From Promethearchaeota archaeon (GTDB lineage: Archaea; Asgardarchaeota; Lokiarchaeia; Sigyniarchaeales; SOKP01), in the NCBI GenBank assembly GCA_016839555.1, contig JAEOUA010000005.1, positions 62,001 to 126,000 on the forward strand: a stretch of 64,000 nucleotides of DNA. Direction: 5' to 3'. The position numbers were made by a program, and so were the translations under genes. The notes below the pieces were generated by a model. It had not been told where the DNA came from. It saw only the letters and a list, made by a program, of their open reading frames with translations, and searched no databases. Each line of letters begins with the position of its first letter. Positions within the stretch are counted from its first letter, which is position 1. This document shows positions 46,298 through 56,015 of the stretch, piece after piece.

Positions 46298-47642
46298 TTA
46301 TTCAAAAAAGAGATCAATTCTCGGGATCGCATCTTGTTTTTTATTAGAAGGTTTTGTTTTAAAAAGTCTCCGAGATTCACTATCTTCTAACACATAGTTA
46401 GAACCTCCACCATGAATCATACAATATGGATCTAATAAGCCTATTTGGTTAGAATATTGGCGTATAAATCCCCGCCCACCTAAGGTTCTAAAACAATGAA
46501 TAGAACTTTCAAATGCTAATTCTGTTGTTTGGATTTTTAAACCCATTGTATTTGCAGCCATTACTTTAGAAGCTCCAAGTTCAGGACGATCATCTAATTC
46601 CCGCGCATATTGAATTAATGCAGCAATTAGTAAATTAAGTTGTCGAATATTTTCCGAAATAGGAAATCTAATTACTTGATATTTATGTAATCTCCTGTCA
46701 AATTGCTCTCTATTTATGGCCCATGTATGAGAAAATAAGAGTTTTTTCATGGTATCTCCAAGAGCTTCCGCACTTATTATAAGTCTCTCTTCCGTTAATT
46801 GATGAAACATTATATCTAGACCATTTCCTTGAAGTAAATTTGCTTTTGGAACTTTCACCCGATCGAAAATTAATCGACTTACAAATGCATCTCTCATACC
46901 ATAAGTATAAACTCTAGCAGCCCGAAAATTATTTAAGTGTTGATTTTTTGTATCTATAATTACCGCACCTAGTTGTCCATTATTTAATCTGCCATACACT
47001 ATTATATAATTCGCAATCATTCCATTAGTAATAAAAACTTTTTTGCCCTTTATTACCACTTCATCATCTTCTTCGATAAGCCGGTTTTCCATACTAAAAA
47101 TATCACTTCCTGCATTGAATTCAGTCATAGCGGATGCAGCTATTTTTCCATCAACAGCGACAGGTTTTAAAAACTGTTCTCTCTGATATTGATTGGCTTT
47201 ATAATCTACGGGATTGCAATATAAGGTACCCCCGGCAAGACGACCCATTTCTATGCTCCAATTTCCCGCGATGTATCGTTCTGAATACTCTGACCATCGA
47301 CCACCACATAACGCATAAGCTATTAGTGCATTTCTCATTATTCGACCGATTTCATAATCATCATCTTCTTGCATAATCGTAGAATAATAGCCATGATCAG
47401 AAAGTTTTTTCATGATCTTTATAACCAGCTGTTTTTTTTTTCTCTTCTATTGGCTCTTCCAGTAAGTAATTTAATTCTTCTAATGCTCTTAAATCCTCAT
47501 CTAATTCTTCTTCCAAGAATTCATAAAAAGCAGCTAGAAATTCTTTTTCATTTGATTTAAGTAAGGGATTATTCAATAAATCCAATTCGGGAACATAGCG
47601 CTGTATTCGGATTGGTCTAAACTCGGTGAGTCTGCTGTCCAT
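46298..47642 (-). CDS. Acyl-CoA dehydrogenase, split by a frameshift
   Basis: Two overlapping frames make one protein. The first (47642 down to 47397, 81 codons) begins MDSRLTEFRPIRIQ and ends ...GYKDHEKTF. The second (ATG 47413 down to 46298, 371 codons) begins KKLSDHGYYSTIM. Dropping one A from the A6 run at 47405-47410 (minus strand) joins them as ...KDHEKLSDHGYYS..., giving a normal ~445-residue acyl-CoA dehydrogenase. Core motifs are in the second frame: SAMTEFNAGSD, VIKGKKVFITNG, and GGRGFIRQYSN. It introduces a double bond into acyl-CoA with FAD. Either an indel in the read data or a real mutation or recoding site explains the break. Confidence 0.82.
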
Positions 47643-47804
47643 TTTTATTAATATACCTTTTCCTTTTTAATAGTATTTCTAATCTACACTATAATAAAAA
47701 TAGATAAAAGCAATTATTTATTTCTATTTTTTTTTTAAAACCATTAGAATTTTCTCTTTGAGAATAATTCTCTTATTGAAATTTTGTTAAATTAAAAAAA
47801 AAAA

Positions 47805-48404
47805 TTAGAAAGTAAAACCCGCAGGTAATTCTGACTCTTTTGTACCCTCAGTTACAAATCTAAGATCTGTTATAGTATAAGTAGGATTTTTTGTATTAAA
47901 TATTGGGATTATATGCTTACCAATTTCAGGATCCCCAACTGCTAATACACTCATAAGAATTGTTACCACACCTTCGAATTCTACATTGATAAATTTTATG
48001 GGGAGTGGTAACGTATTAAAAGCACCTGAGCGATGAGTAATAATAAATGAGTGAATCTTAGCAGTTTTTTTAGCAATATCTGTTAAATCTATCACTGTCG
48101 TTTTTCTCAAACAATCGGGGCAATAAATTCTAAATGGTTCAAAAATAGATCCTTTTGCACCACACTTTTCATTATCACATCGGGTTGCCATTAATTTCCC
48201 TTTTGAAAGTGATTCAAAAAAGATTGCTTCACCACCATAAGAATGTATATAAGTCATATCTCTTGGATTAGTTACACCAGCTAGTTTTCCCGTATCCTTA
48301 TTAAAAATGGGTTGATTCTTTTCAATAATATGAAACTTTCCTCTAGGTTTATAATTACCATTGATAATCTCAACAAATCCTTTTTCATTTTCAGTTTTTG
48401 GCAT
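47805..48404 (-). CDS. DUF35 zinc-ribbon/OB-fold acyl-CoA-associated protein
   Basis: 199 residues. A rubredoxin-like zinc ribbon (CDNEKCGAKG ... IYCPDC, about 78-100) precedes an OB-fold (KIHSFIITHRSG through KFINVEFEG and MSVLAVG). This is the DUF35 family, which binds CoA or ACP and partners thiolase-superfamily enzymes; in archaea it bridges thiolase and HMG-CoA synthase, and in actinobacteria it partners the Ltp2 aldolase. Only two bases separate its start (48404) from the stop of the thiolase-like gene (48407), so the pair is one operon and probably one complex. Confidence 0.88.
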   Translation of the reverse strand: MPKTENEKGFVEIINGNYKPRGKFHIIEKNQPIFNKDTGKLAGVTNPRDMTYIHSYGGEAIFFESLSKGKLMATRCDNEKCGAKGSIFEPFRIYCPDCLRKTTVIDLTDIAKKTAKIHSFIITHRSGAFNTLPLPIKFINVEFEGVVTILMSVLAVGDPEIGKHIIPIFNTKNPTYTITDLRFVTEGTKESELPAGFTF

Positions 48405-48406
48405 CT

Positions 48407-49828
48407 TTAATCCTCCTTTATTAAATTATTTGGGTTCATTAATATTGTGCATGTAACATGAGAGCCGACACCAGCATGACTTATCGCAAGACCACGTTTG
48501 GCTCCTTTCACTTGTAAGCTTGTCCAATCTTTTGGCTTTTCTCTTCCAAAATCATCCCATTTCTCTTTTGGTTCATGTATTTCATCCCACCTATTCCAAA
48601 TATGGTAACCTATTTCAGCAATCTGCATTAAGCCTGTTGCTCCAACTGCATGCATACATCCGATTAATCCACCAGAAGGATTGCTTGGTAATGCACCTGG
48701 TTTATTTGTATTTGGATTAATGACATAAGCATCTCCAGATTCTATATAGTCTCGCCCTTCACCATAGGGTCTAATTCCAATGTCTTCATAAGTCTGAATA
48801 TCGCTAATAGTAAAGGCATCATGTAACTCAACCACATCAAGATCTTCTGTTGGATCGACAACACCAGCCATATGGTAAGCATAATAAGCGGCAATTCTTG
48901 CAGCGAGAAAGCTGGTGAATCCCGGGTATCTATCTCCACCAGGGAATCTTTTGCCTAAGTCATCATATTGACCTGGTTTTTCATTTGGAAGTAGTGGAAT
49001 ACTCATATCTCTTCTGTCTGCTACTCTTAATGTATGGCTGCCAGCACCAATAAAAATTCTTAATGGTTTATCGGTAATCTCATAAGCTGTTTTTTCATCA
49101 CATACAATACCACAAGCGGCACCCACACTCATTAAACAACAATCTAAAACACGAAGAGGATGAGCAACAATTGGAGAGTTTAATACATCTTCTACCGTAA
49201 TTTTCATTGGACCATGGGCATGAGGATTCATTCTCGCATATCCTCTGTTTTTTACTGCAACTTCCGCCATGGTGTTTCGGAATGAAGGTTCCTCTTTTCC
49301 GAATATTTTCCAATATCTTTGAGCCATTACTGCATAATAACCCGTATAAATATGACCTAATGGGGTTTCCCAATCTTTGTCTGCTGCTGACGCTATGAGA
49401 TGATTACCCTCATCAGTCGGCACTTCATCCATTCTTTCCCATCCTAACGCCAGAGCACAGTCACTATATCCTGAAGCTATAGCTTTTACAGCTTCCCACA
49501 TAGCAGACCCTCCTGTTGCACCACCCGTTTTTACGCCTATATTTCCTAAAGGATCTAGACCAAGTCTATCATGAATTAATGCTTCTCCAAGCAATTGATC
49601 ACCGAAATGATCGGCAAAGTGCCCATAGTAACATGTATGTATATATTGTTTCAACTCCGCCGGAGTCATGTTAACAAAATCAGCTGCAGCAGTGAAAGCT
49701 TGAATACATAACTCCTCTGTTCTTGTCTCTGGAAATGCTCTATCAAATTTGGACATACCAGCGGTTACTAAATAGACCGGTCGCATTAATTTTGGAATTT
49801 TTAATTGTTTATCTGAAAATTTAATCAT
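48407..49828 (-). CDS. Thiolase-like protein lacking the nucleophilic cysteine
   Basis: 473 residues of the SCP-x/thiolase superfamily. The position that holds the nucleophilic cysteine in thiolases (VNxxCxSG) reads VKTGGATGG at about 99-107, with Gly at the cysteine site. Other landmarks are kept: YSDCALALGWERM, the ELHDAF motif (about 335-340), and MHAVGATG with the catalytic histidine near 393. Without the cysteine it cannot run normal thiolysis. Ltp2-type thiolase homologues also lack it and act as retro-aldolases with a DUF35 partner; a DUF35 gene follows here directly. So aldolase-type C-C cleavage of a 3-hydroxyacyl-CoA is a plausible but unproven role. Start ATG 49828. Confidence 0.82.
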   Translation of the reverse strand: MIKFSDKQLKIPKLMRPVYLVTAGMSKFDRAFPETRTEELCIQAFTAAADFVNMTPAELKQYIHTCYYGHFADHFGDQLLGEALIHDRLGLDPLGNIGVKTGGATGGSAMWEAVKAIASGYSDCALALGWERMDEVPTDEGNHLIASAADKDWETPLGHIYTGYYAVMAQRYWKIFGKEEPSFRNTMAEVAVKNRGYARMNPHAHGPMKITVEDVLNSPIVAHPLRVLDCCLMSVGAACGIVCDEKTAYEITDKPLRIFIGAGSHTLRVADRRDMSIPLLPNEKPGQYDDLGKRFPGGDRYPGFTSFLAARIAAYYAYHMAGVVDPTEDLDVVELHDAFTISDIQTYEDIGIRPYGEGRDYIESGDAYVINPNTNKPGALPSNPSGGLIGCMHAVGATGLMQIAEIGYHIWNRWDEIHEPKEKWDDFGREKPKDWTSLQVKGAKRGLAISHAGVGSHVTCTILMNPNNLIKED

Positions 49829-50012
49829 TTTTTATCACAGTATATTTTTAATTATATTTTTATTAAATATTTAAAATTTAAAAATTTATAAATTAGATAT
49901 TTAAGATTAAAATAATCAAAGATTCTAATGCTTTAAAGAATTATTTATCTGGAGAAATAAGGAAGGGAATAAAGTTTAAGAATTTATAACATATGATTAA
50001 AATTTATTATAA

Positions 50013-50213
50013 ATCGGAATAGGTTTCAGAAGTTTCCGAACAGAATTGGGTTTAAGTCCCTGCGTCCGGAATAATTTGGCTCTATTGGGTTTTATCAATT
50101 CCAAGAATATAGAAAAAGATTATACGAGTTTAAGAGTGAGAGCAGTATTTAGACCCATGGATCAACGTGAAGGTACCTTAAAGGATATTATACACTGGGA
50201 AATAATATCCTAA
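50013..50213 (+). pseudogene. Remnant of a DUF35 OB-fold gene (3' end)
   Basis: An open frame without a plausible start ends at TAA 50213. Its last ~25 codons read SLRVRAVFRPMDQREGT and then LKDIIHWE, which closely follow the C-terminal OB-fold strand pattern of DUF35 proteins (V-x-A-V-F-x-P ... E-R-E-G-S-I-x-D-I-x-Y-F-E). The upstream part loses resemblance. It lies on the strand opposite to the intact thiolase/DUF35 pair. The rest of 49829-50461 is AT-rich. The segment GGGTTTAAGTCCC (50048-50060) looks like a tRNA T-arm but no tRNA is built around it. Confidence 0.45.
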
Positions 50214-50461
50214 ATAATAATTTAAACTAATTTTTTATTTTTTTCTATAATTTTTGTATGGATTTCTATTAGTAAAACCATTCGATTAATCTAAAAAAGA
50301 ATATATTTGTCTATTTTATGGTGGATTAATGATTTTGCATGAAAAACCTTTCTCTTTTTATTTAATTTCAACTTTTTTTGAAAAATACTGCAACCTTTAA
50401 AAATAAGTATAACATAGTTATTAATTAAAACAATAAATTGAATTTATAAAAGTGATAATTT

Positions 50462-52165
50462 ATGAGTCAAGAGAGATTTTGGACGAAGTCTTATGATTCT
50501 CATGTTCCTAAGACCCTCGATTATCCAAAGGATGATTTAGGTACCATTTTAAGTAGATCTATGAAAAAATTTGGTGATAGAGTTGGTTTTTACTTCATGG
50601 ATTATGAAATTCTTTTTAAAGATGTACTTAAAAACTCTCAAATATTTGCCACCTTTTTGCAAAAACATGGCTTGAAGAAGGGGGATGTCGTTGCTATCAA
50701 TATTCCTAATACTCCGCAATATCTATTTGCTCTGTATGGCACGCTCATTGCAGGGGGAACATCCACGGGATTATCTCCTCTTTTAAGTCCTGTAGAAATG
50801 GCCTATCAATTAAATGATTGTAAGGCAAAATTTGTGGTGACGATGGATATTCTCTATGAAAAGGTTTTTTCAAAGTTTTTAGATAAAGTGCCTAGTCTAA
50901 AAGTCATAGTTCCCACAAACATATCGGAATACATGGGATTCTCAGGCTTTAAAGTTTTTATGGGAAAGTTAATCGGGAAAATTCCTAAGGGAAAAATGGG
51001 ACCGTGGCCCGGCAAAACGGTGGTGCCCTTTTTAGAGGCAATGGAAACTCCTATCGATGTAAAGAAGGTAAAAATCGATGCTGAAAAAGATTTAGCTCTT
51101 ATCCAATATACGGGCGGAACTACTGGAAGACCTAAAGGCACAGAAATTACCCATTTTAATTTAGCCGCAAATATGCACCAGTTTTATGCATGGCTTGATA
51201 GGGTAGATGGAACCGATATTACACTCAGTGCCTTTCCGTATTTTCATATAGCAGGGCTATTTATTGCGTTATATTTAACCTTTATTGGCTCAACTCATGT
51301 AATAATTGCCAATCCCAGAGATACAGATCACATCATTAAGGAGATAGTCGACAAAAAAATCACGGTGTTTGGAAATGTGCCCACGCTATTTTTAATGGTT
51401 CAGAGAAATCCTAAATCAAAAGATATTCCCGATGAAACCCTAAATAACATCACATTATGGGTTAGTGGGGCGGCGCCATTCCCGGCAGAAGCAGTAAGAG
51501 ACTTTGAAAAGGAGTTCCATACGGAGAATAAGTTCGTAGAGGTTTATGGAATGACTGAATCGGCTGTCCTCGCGACAGTTAATCCTGCTAAGGGTGAGAA
51601 AAAGATTGGCAAAGTCGGTTTACCTCTGCCTGATACAGATGTGAAGATTGTAGATGTAGAAACCGGAGAAGAACTCCCAATTGGGCAACCAGGAGAAATA
51701 TTATTAAAAGGACCTCAAGTGACCAAACGCTATTATAACAAACCAGAAGCAACTGCTAAGACTTATATAGAAGGCTGGCTTCATACGGGAGATGTGGGTG
51801 TTTTTGATGAGGACGGCTATTTAACCATTGTAGATAGAACTAAGGATATGCTCAGCGTGAGTGGATTCAAAGTTTACTCTGTCCATGTTGAGGATGTATT
51901 AACTAAACATCCCGATATTCAACTTTGTGCCATAATTGGAGTTCCAAATCCTGATCGACCTGGAGCAGAAATCGTGAAAGCTATTATACAATTAAAAGAA
52001 GCAATTGAGCCTGATGATAAGACAAAAGCCTCTATTGAAAAATATGCTGAAGAAAATTTAGCAAAATATGAGATTCCAAAAATCTGGCAATTCTCAGAAG
52101 AGTTGCCAACTACCATGATCGGCAAAGTTTTAAAAAGAGCACTGCGAGAAGAAGAGAAGAAATAG
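50462..52165 (+). CDS. Long-chain fatty-acid-CoA ligase
   Basis: 567 residues, matching the FadD-type ANL ligases. The A3 motif is YTGGTTGRPKGTEITHFN (about 218-235), A5 is VEVYGMTESAV, A7 LHTGDVGVFDEDGYL, A8 RTKDMLSVSGFKVYS, and the C-terminal catalytic lysine in TMIGKVLKRAL. The 'GYLTIVDR' hinge is intact. It activates a fatty acid to acyl-CoA through acyl-AMP, the entry to beta-oxidation by the other enzymes nearby. Start ATG 50462; the N-terminus starts well before the first conserved core. Composition is GC-richer than flanking intergenic DNA, typical for an expressed core gene. Confidence 0.9.
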   Translation: MSQERFWTKSYDSHVPKTLDYPKDDLGTILSRSMKKFGDRVGFYFMDYEILFKDVLKNSQIFATFLQKHGLKKGDVVAINIPNTPQYLFALYGTLIAGGTSTGLSPLLSPVEMAYQLNDCKAKFVVTMDILYEKVFSKFLDKVPSLKVIVPTNISEYMGFSGFKVFMGKLIGKIPKGKMGPWPGKTVVPFLEAMETPIDVKKVKIDAEKDLALIQYTGGTTGRPKGTEITHFNLAANMHQFYAWLDRVDGTDITLSAFPYFHIAGLFIALYLTFIGSTHVIIANPRDTDHIIKEIVDKKITVFGNVPTLFLMVQRNPKSKDIPDETLNNITLWVSGAAPFPAEAVRDFEKEFHTENKFVEVYGMTESAVLATVNPAKGEKKIGKVGLPLPDTDVKIVDVETGEELPIGQPGEILLKGPQVTKRYYNKPEATAKTYIEGWLHTGDVGVFDEDGYLTIVDRTKDMLSVSGFKVYSVHVEDVLTKHPDIQLCAIIGVPNPDRPGAEIVKAIIQLKEAIEPDDKTKASIEKYAEENLAKYEIPKIWQFSEELPTTMIGKVLKRALREEEKK

Positions 52166-52305
52166 TTTAAAAATCAATTTTTTTTAGTTTTCTTTTTATA
52201 AATTTCATTAAGATTTCAAATATTAATACTTAAAAAAAAACCTTATTTAGTTACTTTAAATATAAGCCTTATTAAGATTAACTTATAACCAAAAATTCTT
52301 TTAAT

Positions 52306-52461
52306 TTATTTATATATTTTTGTAGAAATCTGAACTCCTCGATTTTCTAATATTTTAATTGGTTGGAGATACTCCATAATTTTATTATAACTTAAATTAA
52401 TTTCTTCAAAAGAAATTATCTTGTTATAATTTTGGGAAACACTTCTAGAAGATTCATCATT
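52306..52461 (-). pseudogene. Possible C-terminal remnant of a leucine-rich-repeat protein
   Basis: In the gap 52166-52643 a minus-strand frame of about 52 codons without a start ends in INLSYNKIMEYLQPIKILE and then NRGVQIS before TAA. 'NLSYNKI' and 'LENRGV' resemble the closing unit of leucine-rich repeats. The short length and AT-rich background make chance possible. The remaining sequence of the gap has no other structure visible. Confidence 0.2.
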
Positions 52462-52643
52462 GCTTCTTTATAAATAAGTAATTAATTCTAATTGAATGAT
52501 TTAACTTAATATTAATACTAATTAAATGATAAAATAATATTTATATTCTAAAAGGGATAAATGGATAGAAATTGACTGGTGTTTGATGATAAAACTCCAT
52601 GATATAATTAAAGTCGAATGATATATCTATTAGAAAAAACAAT

Positions 52644-54596
52644 TTAACAATTCCTAATAAGTGTAATTATTTTTTCTAATTTAGTAAGCCATTCCATATG
52701 GTTTTTTTCACTTATCTTTAGTTCTTGGGCAGTGGATTGTTTAAGAGTATTGAGTTTTGGCATGAATCTATCTAATAATTCATCAACCGTTTCAGTCTCA
52801 TTCTTACTAAAAAGTATTCTACCAAGATCTTCTAATAATTCGATTGAAGCTGTATAAATCGGATTATGCTTTTTATTTTCGGACATGAGTGAATTATCAA
52901 TAAAGTCACCTAAGAAACATATGCATAGTTTAAGATTTGTAATCTTTATATTTGGATCGCTAAGTTTATAAAACTCTCTTCCTTTTAAATTCACCTTTCC
53001 GATAATATTATATGGTTCTAAAAAATTAATTAATCCTTTTTGAACCTTTGTCATGTAATCATACACCAAAGGATTATCAGAATATTCATACATATCTGCA
53101 ACCGGTAAATTTAGAATCTCATAATAATAAAGAGCAAGATCCAGCACTTCATTATCTCCATAAATATAATATCCAATCGCATTAAAAAGGTGCCAATAAA
53201 GTTCCATAAATCTTTTGAATTTCTCATTTTCATCCTTTTTATTATTAAGAATAGTTACAAGAGTGCATAAATTCAATATAAATTCTTCTCCCACTTTAAA
53301 CAATAATAATTCTTTTTTTTGTTTAGCTTTAGAAGATCTAAATTCTGGTTTAAGTAATTTTTCATCTATCATGACATATGGCGAATATAATTTCATTTTT
53401 AAAAAGATATGATCGAGGAATTCTTTTATGCCAGTAAGATCAGATTCATTTATATTTAATTCATCAGCGCTCTTCTCTTTTAAATCAGAATACTTATATG
53501 CTAATGGCTGAATTTCTGGAGTAGTAATATTGGATAGAGTTTTAGTCTTATGCTTTGTATATAACCCTTTTCCAAGGAGATCAACAATTTCCATCATGAC
53601 TTGATATAAAGGATTTGTTTTTGAGACTTCCATGTTTTTAATCATTGCTCCTAATGAGTGCATTATTTCTTTTAACTCTTGTTTTGGAGTAGATAGTTCT
53701 TTAAAATCTATTGTTTTCTCCAAGGATTCCTTAACATCTCCTAAAGAATTAAATTCTTTTAGAAGATCATATAATTCCAGACATTTATTATTAATATAAT
53801 TCATTGAGGGGAGATATAAAACAGCTTCATCATTCTGTAATGTTATTTTAAATTTAATGTAATAGGGAAAAATATTCTTAATATTCTTATCACCTTCATC
53901 CCCATATATATAGAATCCAAGAGAATCTTTAAGATTATTAGCTAATTGCTCCAAATTATCAAGATTTTTCTGAATTTTTGCTCCTGGAAATCTTTCGTAC
54001 TCAAAATGAATTTGATAGATGAAATCGCAAACATTAAGGAATTGTTCTTTAAATCTTTCTATTTTACTCTCATCGTTAAAATCCTTGAGATCTTCAAATT
54101 TTTCTAACTGTGTTAATACACTTTTTTTATTTATTTGGGCAACTTGATTGGTTGGATCTTCTTTTAGAGCTTTATTGAAGCTATTAAGAGCTTCATTGAA
54201 CTTTTTTTCATTCATTAAAAGAACTCCTTCTAAAGTTAGGGCACCCACATGTTTTGGATCAATATTCAAACATTTCTTTACTATTTGTTTTGCCTCATCA
54301 AATTTAAATAGCTTTTTGAACATGAGAGCTTTATTATATAAGCTATTAATCTCTTCTGGTTTTAATTTCAATGCTTTTTCGATCCATTCGAGGGCCTCTT
54401 CATATTTTCCTTGCATGCCTTTTATTGAACCTATTATTGAATAAGGATTAAAATAATTAGGATCCAAATCTATTGATTTTTTCATTTCTATGAGGGCAGA
54501 GTCATGATTACCTGAAACTAAAAATTGCATTCCCTTTTTATAATGAATATCTGGAGGTTCATCTCCCTTATAATTATTAGATATTGAATTATTCAT
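52644..54596 (-). CDS. TPR protein with a tandemly duplicated C-terminal module
   Basis: 650 residues. Four TPR units fill about 13-160 (for example GNHDSALIEMKKSIDLDPN, GKYEEALEWIEKALKLKP, KKFNEALNSFNKALKEDP). The remaining ~450 residues are two copies of a helical module of about 220 residues, roughly 182-400 and 430-645. Matching anchors are LGFYIYGD (226-233) with IGYYIYGD (474-481), NPLYQVMMEIVDLLGKGLY (328-346) with NPIYTASIELLEDLGRILF (578-596), and SADELNINESD (376-386) with TAQELKISEKN (622-632). The module itself is not a family I know. No signal peptide or membrane helix; a cytosolic scaffold is the likely role. Confidence 0.82.
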   Translation of the reverse strand: MNNSISNNYKGDEPPDIHYKKGMQFLVSGNHDSALIEMKKSIDLDPNYFNPYSIIGSIKGMQGKYEEALEWIEKALKLKPEEINSLYNKALMFKKLFKFDEAKQIVKKCLNIDPKHVGALTLEGVLLMNEKKFNEALNSFNKALKEDPTNQVAQINKKSVLTQLEKFEDLKDFNDESKIERFKEQFLNVCDFIYQIHFEYERFPGAKIQKNLDNLEQLANNLKDSLGFYIYGDEGDKNIKNIFPYYIKFKITLQNDEAVLYLPSMNYINNKCLELYDLLKEFNSLGDVKESLEKTIDFKELSTPKQELKEIMHSLGAMIKNMEVSKTNPLYQVMMEIVDLLGKGLYTKHKTKTLSNITTPEIQPLAYKYSDLKEKSADELNINESDLTGIKEFLDHIFLKMKLYSPYVMIDEKLLKPEFRSSKAKQKKELLLFKVGEEFILNLCTLVTILNNKKDENEKFKRFMELYWHLFNAIGYYIYGDNEVLDLALYYYEILNLPVADMYEYSDNPLVYDYMTKVQKGLINFLEPYNIIGKVNLKGREFYKLSDPNIKITNLKLCICFLGDFIDNSLMSENKKHNPIYTASIELLEDLGRILFSKNETETVDELLDRFMPKLNTLKQSTAQELKISEKNHMEWLTKLEKIITLIRNC

Positions 54597-54960
54597 TTTC
54601 TATGAATTATTTACTTTTTTATATTTATGATGATGACTTTTTATAGTCTGATTTCACATTAATACTTTTGGGATATCAAATTCATGCTCCGGTAATAAGA
54701 CAAGGTATAATAAACTGGGTTACACAATATATATATATAAATAAATAAGTTTTTTATAACGTTTTGTGCTTAATATAGAGAGATTTAAAGCATATTTGAG
54801 ACTAATGTCTTGTTTTGGTTTGCCAGGTTTAGAATATTGTGCATTTTATTAATCTTATACTGTCAGATTAACCTTCTAGGTAACCCATCGTATGTCTGTG
54901 GCTTATTTTCATTGAATATTATATATATCTCCACAATATATACTAGTAAATTAAAAAATA

Positions 54961-55080
54961 TCATTTTTCTAGTATTTTAGCGTAAATTAAAGGTAGAGAT
55001 ACAAGATTCTCATAATTATGATCGATAAACTTTTTTATTAACCGATATATCTATAAGGGTTAAATATTTCCTATAACGAG
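54961..55080 (-). pseudogene. Remnant of an RNase H-fold (YprB-type) gene, 3' end
   Basis: A decayed copy of the end of the gene at 45238-46221. On the minus strand the last codons read KFIDHNYENLVSLPLIYAKIL before EK and TGA (54961-54963), against ECIDHNYYDLISLPLIFSKLL in the intact gene; the RYIG segment just upstream is also kept, but a one-base deletion separates it, and similarity fades near 55080. The Exo III motif is therefore recognisable but the rest of the gene is gone. The remaining parts of 54597-55199 are AT-rich, with a short TA repeat at about 54730-54742, and show no other gene. Confidence 0.75.
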
Positions 55081-55199
55081 TTCTTCATGAAGAAGAGCAA
55101 AAATAATAGAAAACCTATACTTTTTTATTTTTCTTATATTATTTATTTTAATTTGTAATCAAATCATTCTTATTCTTAAAAATTAGTGAAAATAATAAA

Positions 55200-56015
55200 A
55201 TGAGTATTGAAGACTTTGAAGATATCATTTATGAAAAGGAAGAGAATGGCATTTGCACAGCGATTATCTCTAAACCAGAAGCAAGAAACGCCGTGACCTA
55301 TATCAGTTTTATAGAAATCTATAAAGTATTAGAAGATATGGAAGCAGATAAGAACGCGAAAGTTCTCATCATTACTGGTGATCCTAAAGGAAATGCGTTT
55401 ACTTCTGGGGGTTATTTCAAGCCAGAAATGTTTAAAAAAATGAGGAAATATCCTGAAATTGATCTTATGGATATAGCTCAAAAAAAGTTAACGCTTAAGT
55501 TTTGGGATTTCGAAAAACCGGTCATCATGGCAATTAATGGGATGGCAATTGGTGGTGGACTTACTATGCCTTTATCATGTGGCGATTTAATCTATATGTC
55601 TGAGGATGCGTGGTTTGGTCCATATTTTGTTAAAAGGGGGATCATTCCAGAATTTTCAAGTTGTTTTCTATTACCATTCTATCTCGGGTTTCAAAAAGCG
55701 AAAGAAATCGTGTATTTTGGAAATAAAATAACAGCGCAAGAAGCATATGAGCTTGGATTAGTTAATAAAGTGCTTCCATCAGATGAATTGATTCCATTTG
55801 CAAGAGAACAAGCCTTAAACCTTATTCCCCCTAAAGCACCTTCTTTATCCATAAAACTAATGAAGAAAACCATGCATAGTTATTTTAGAGAAATCTTATC
55901 AAAAACACTCGATTTAGAAAATAGAGCACTAAGGAAAACCTTCGCGTCAAAAGACTTCAAGGAATCAATGCAGGCCCTCAAGGAAAAGAGAGATCCGTTC
56001 TTTATGGGGAAATAA
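55200..56015 (+). CDS. Crotonase-family protein (enoyl-CoA hydratase/isomerase)
   Basis: 271 residues. Crotonase fold with the first oxyanion segment NAFTSGGYFKPEM, where the usual G-A-D is replaced by G-G-Y, and the second AINGMAIGGGLTMPLSCGDLIYMSE. The later segment VKRGIIPEFSSCF carries a Glu in the position used by delta3-delta2-enoyl-CoA isomerases. So isomerase activity is more likely than plain hydratase. Its C-terminus (DFKESMQALKEKRDPFF) is usual for the family. Start ATG 55200. It stands alone ahead of an esterase gene. Confidence 0.83.
   Translation: MSIEDFEDIIYEKEENGICTAIISKPEARNAVTYISFIEIYKVLEDMEADKNAKVLIITGDPKGNAFTSGGYFKPEMFKKMRKYPEIDLMDIAQKKLTLKFWDFEKPVIMAINGMAIGGGLTMPLSCGDLIYMSEDAWFGPYFVKRGIIPEFSSCFLLPFYLGFQKAKEIVYFGNKITAQEAYELGLVNKVLPSDELIPFAREQALNLIPPKAPSLSIKLMKKTMHSYFREILSKTLDLENRALRKTFASKDFKESMQALKEKRDPFFMGK

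Noticed and set aside
50041..50075. T-arm-like GGGTTTAAGTCCC followed by TGCGTCCGGA, suggesting a tRNA
   Set aside because: No acceptor, D-arm or anticodon arm can be built around it; the stretch is better read as the left part of the decayed DUF35 frame.
54730..54742. Short TA dinucleotide repeat
   Set aside because: Simple repeat typical of this AT-rich DNA; nothing suggests a replication origin or promoter for a gene here.
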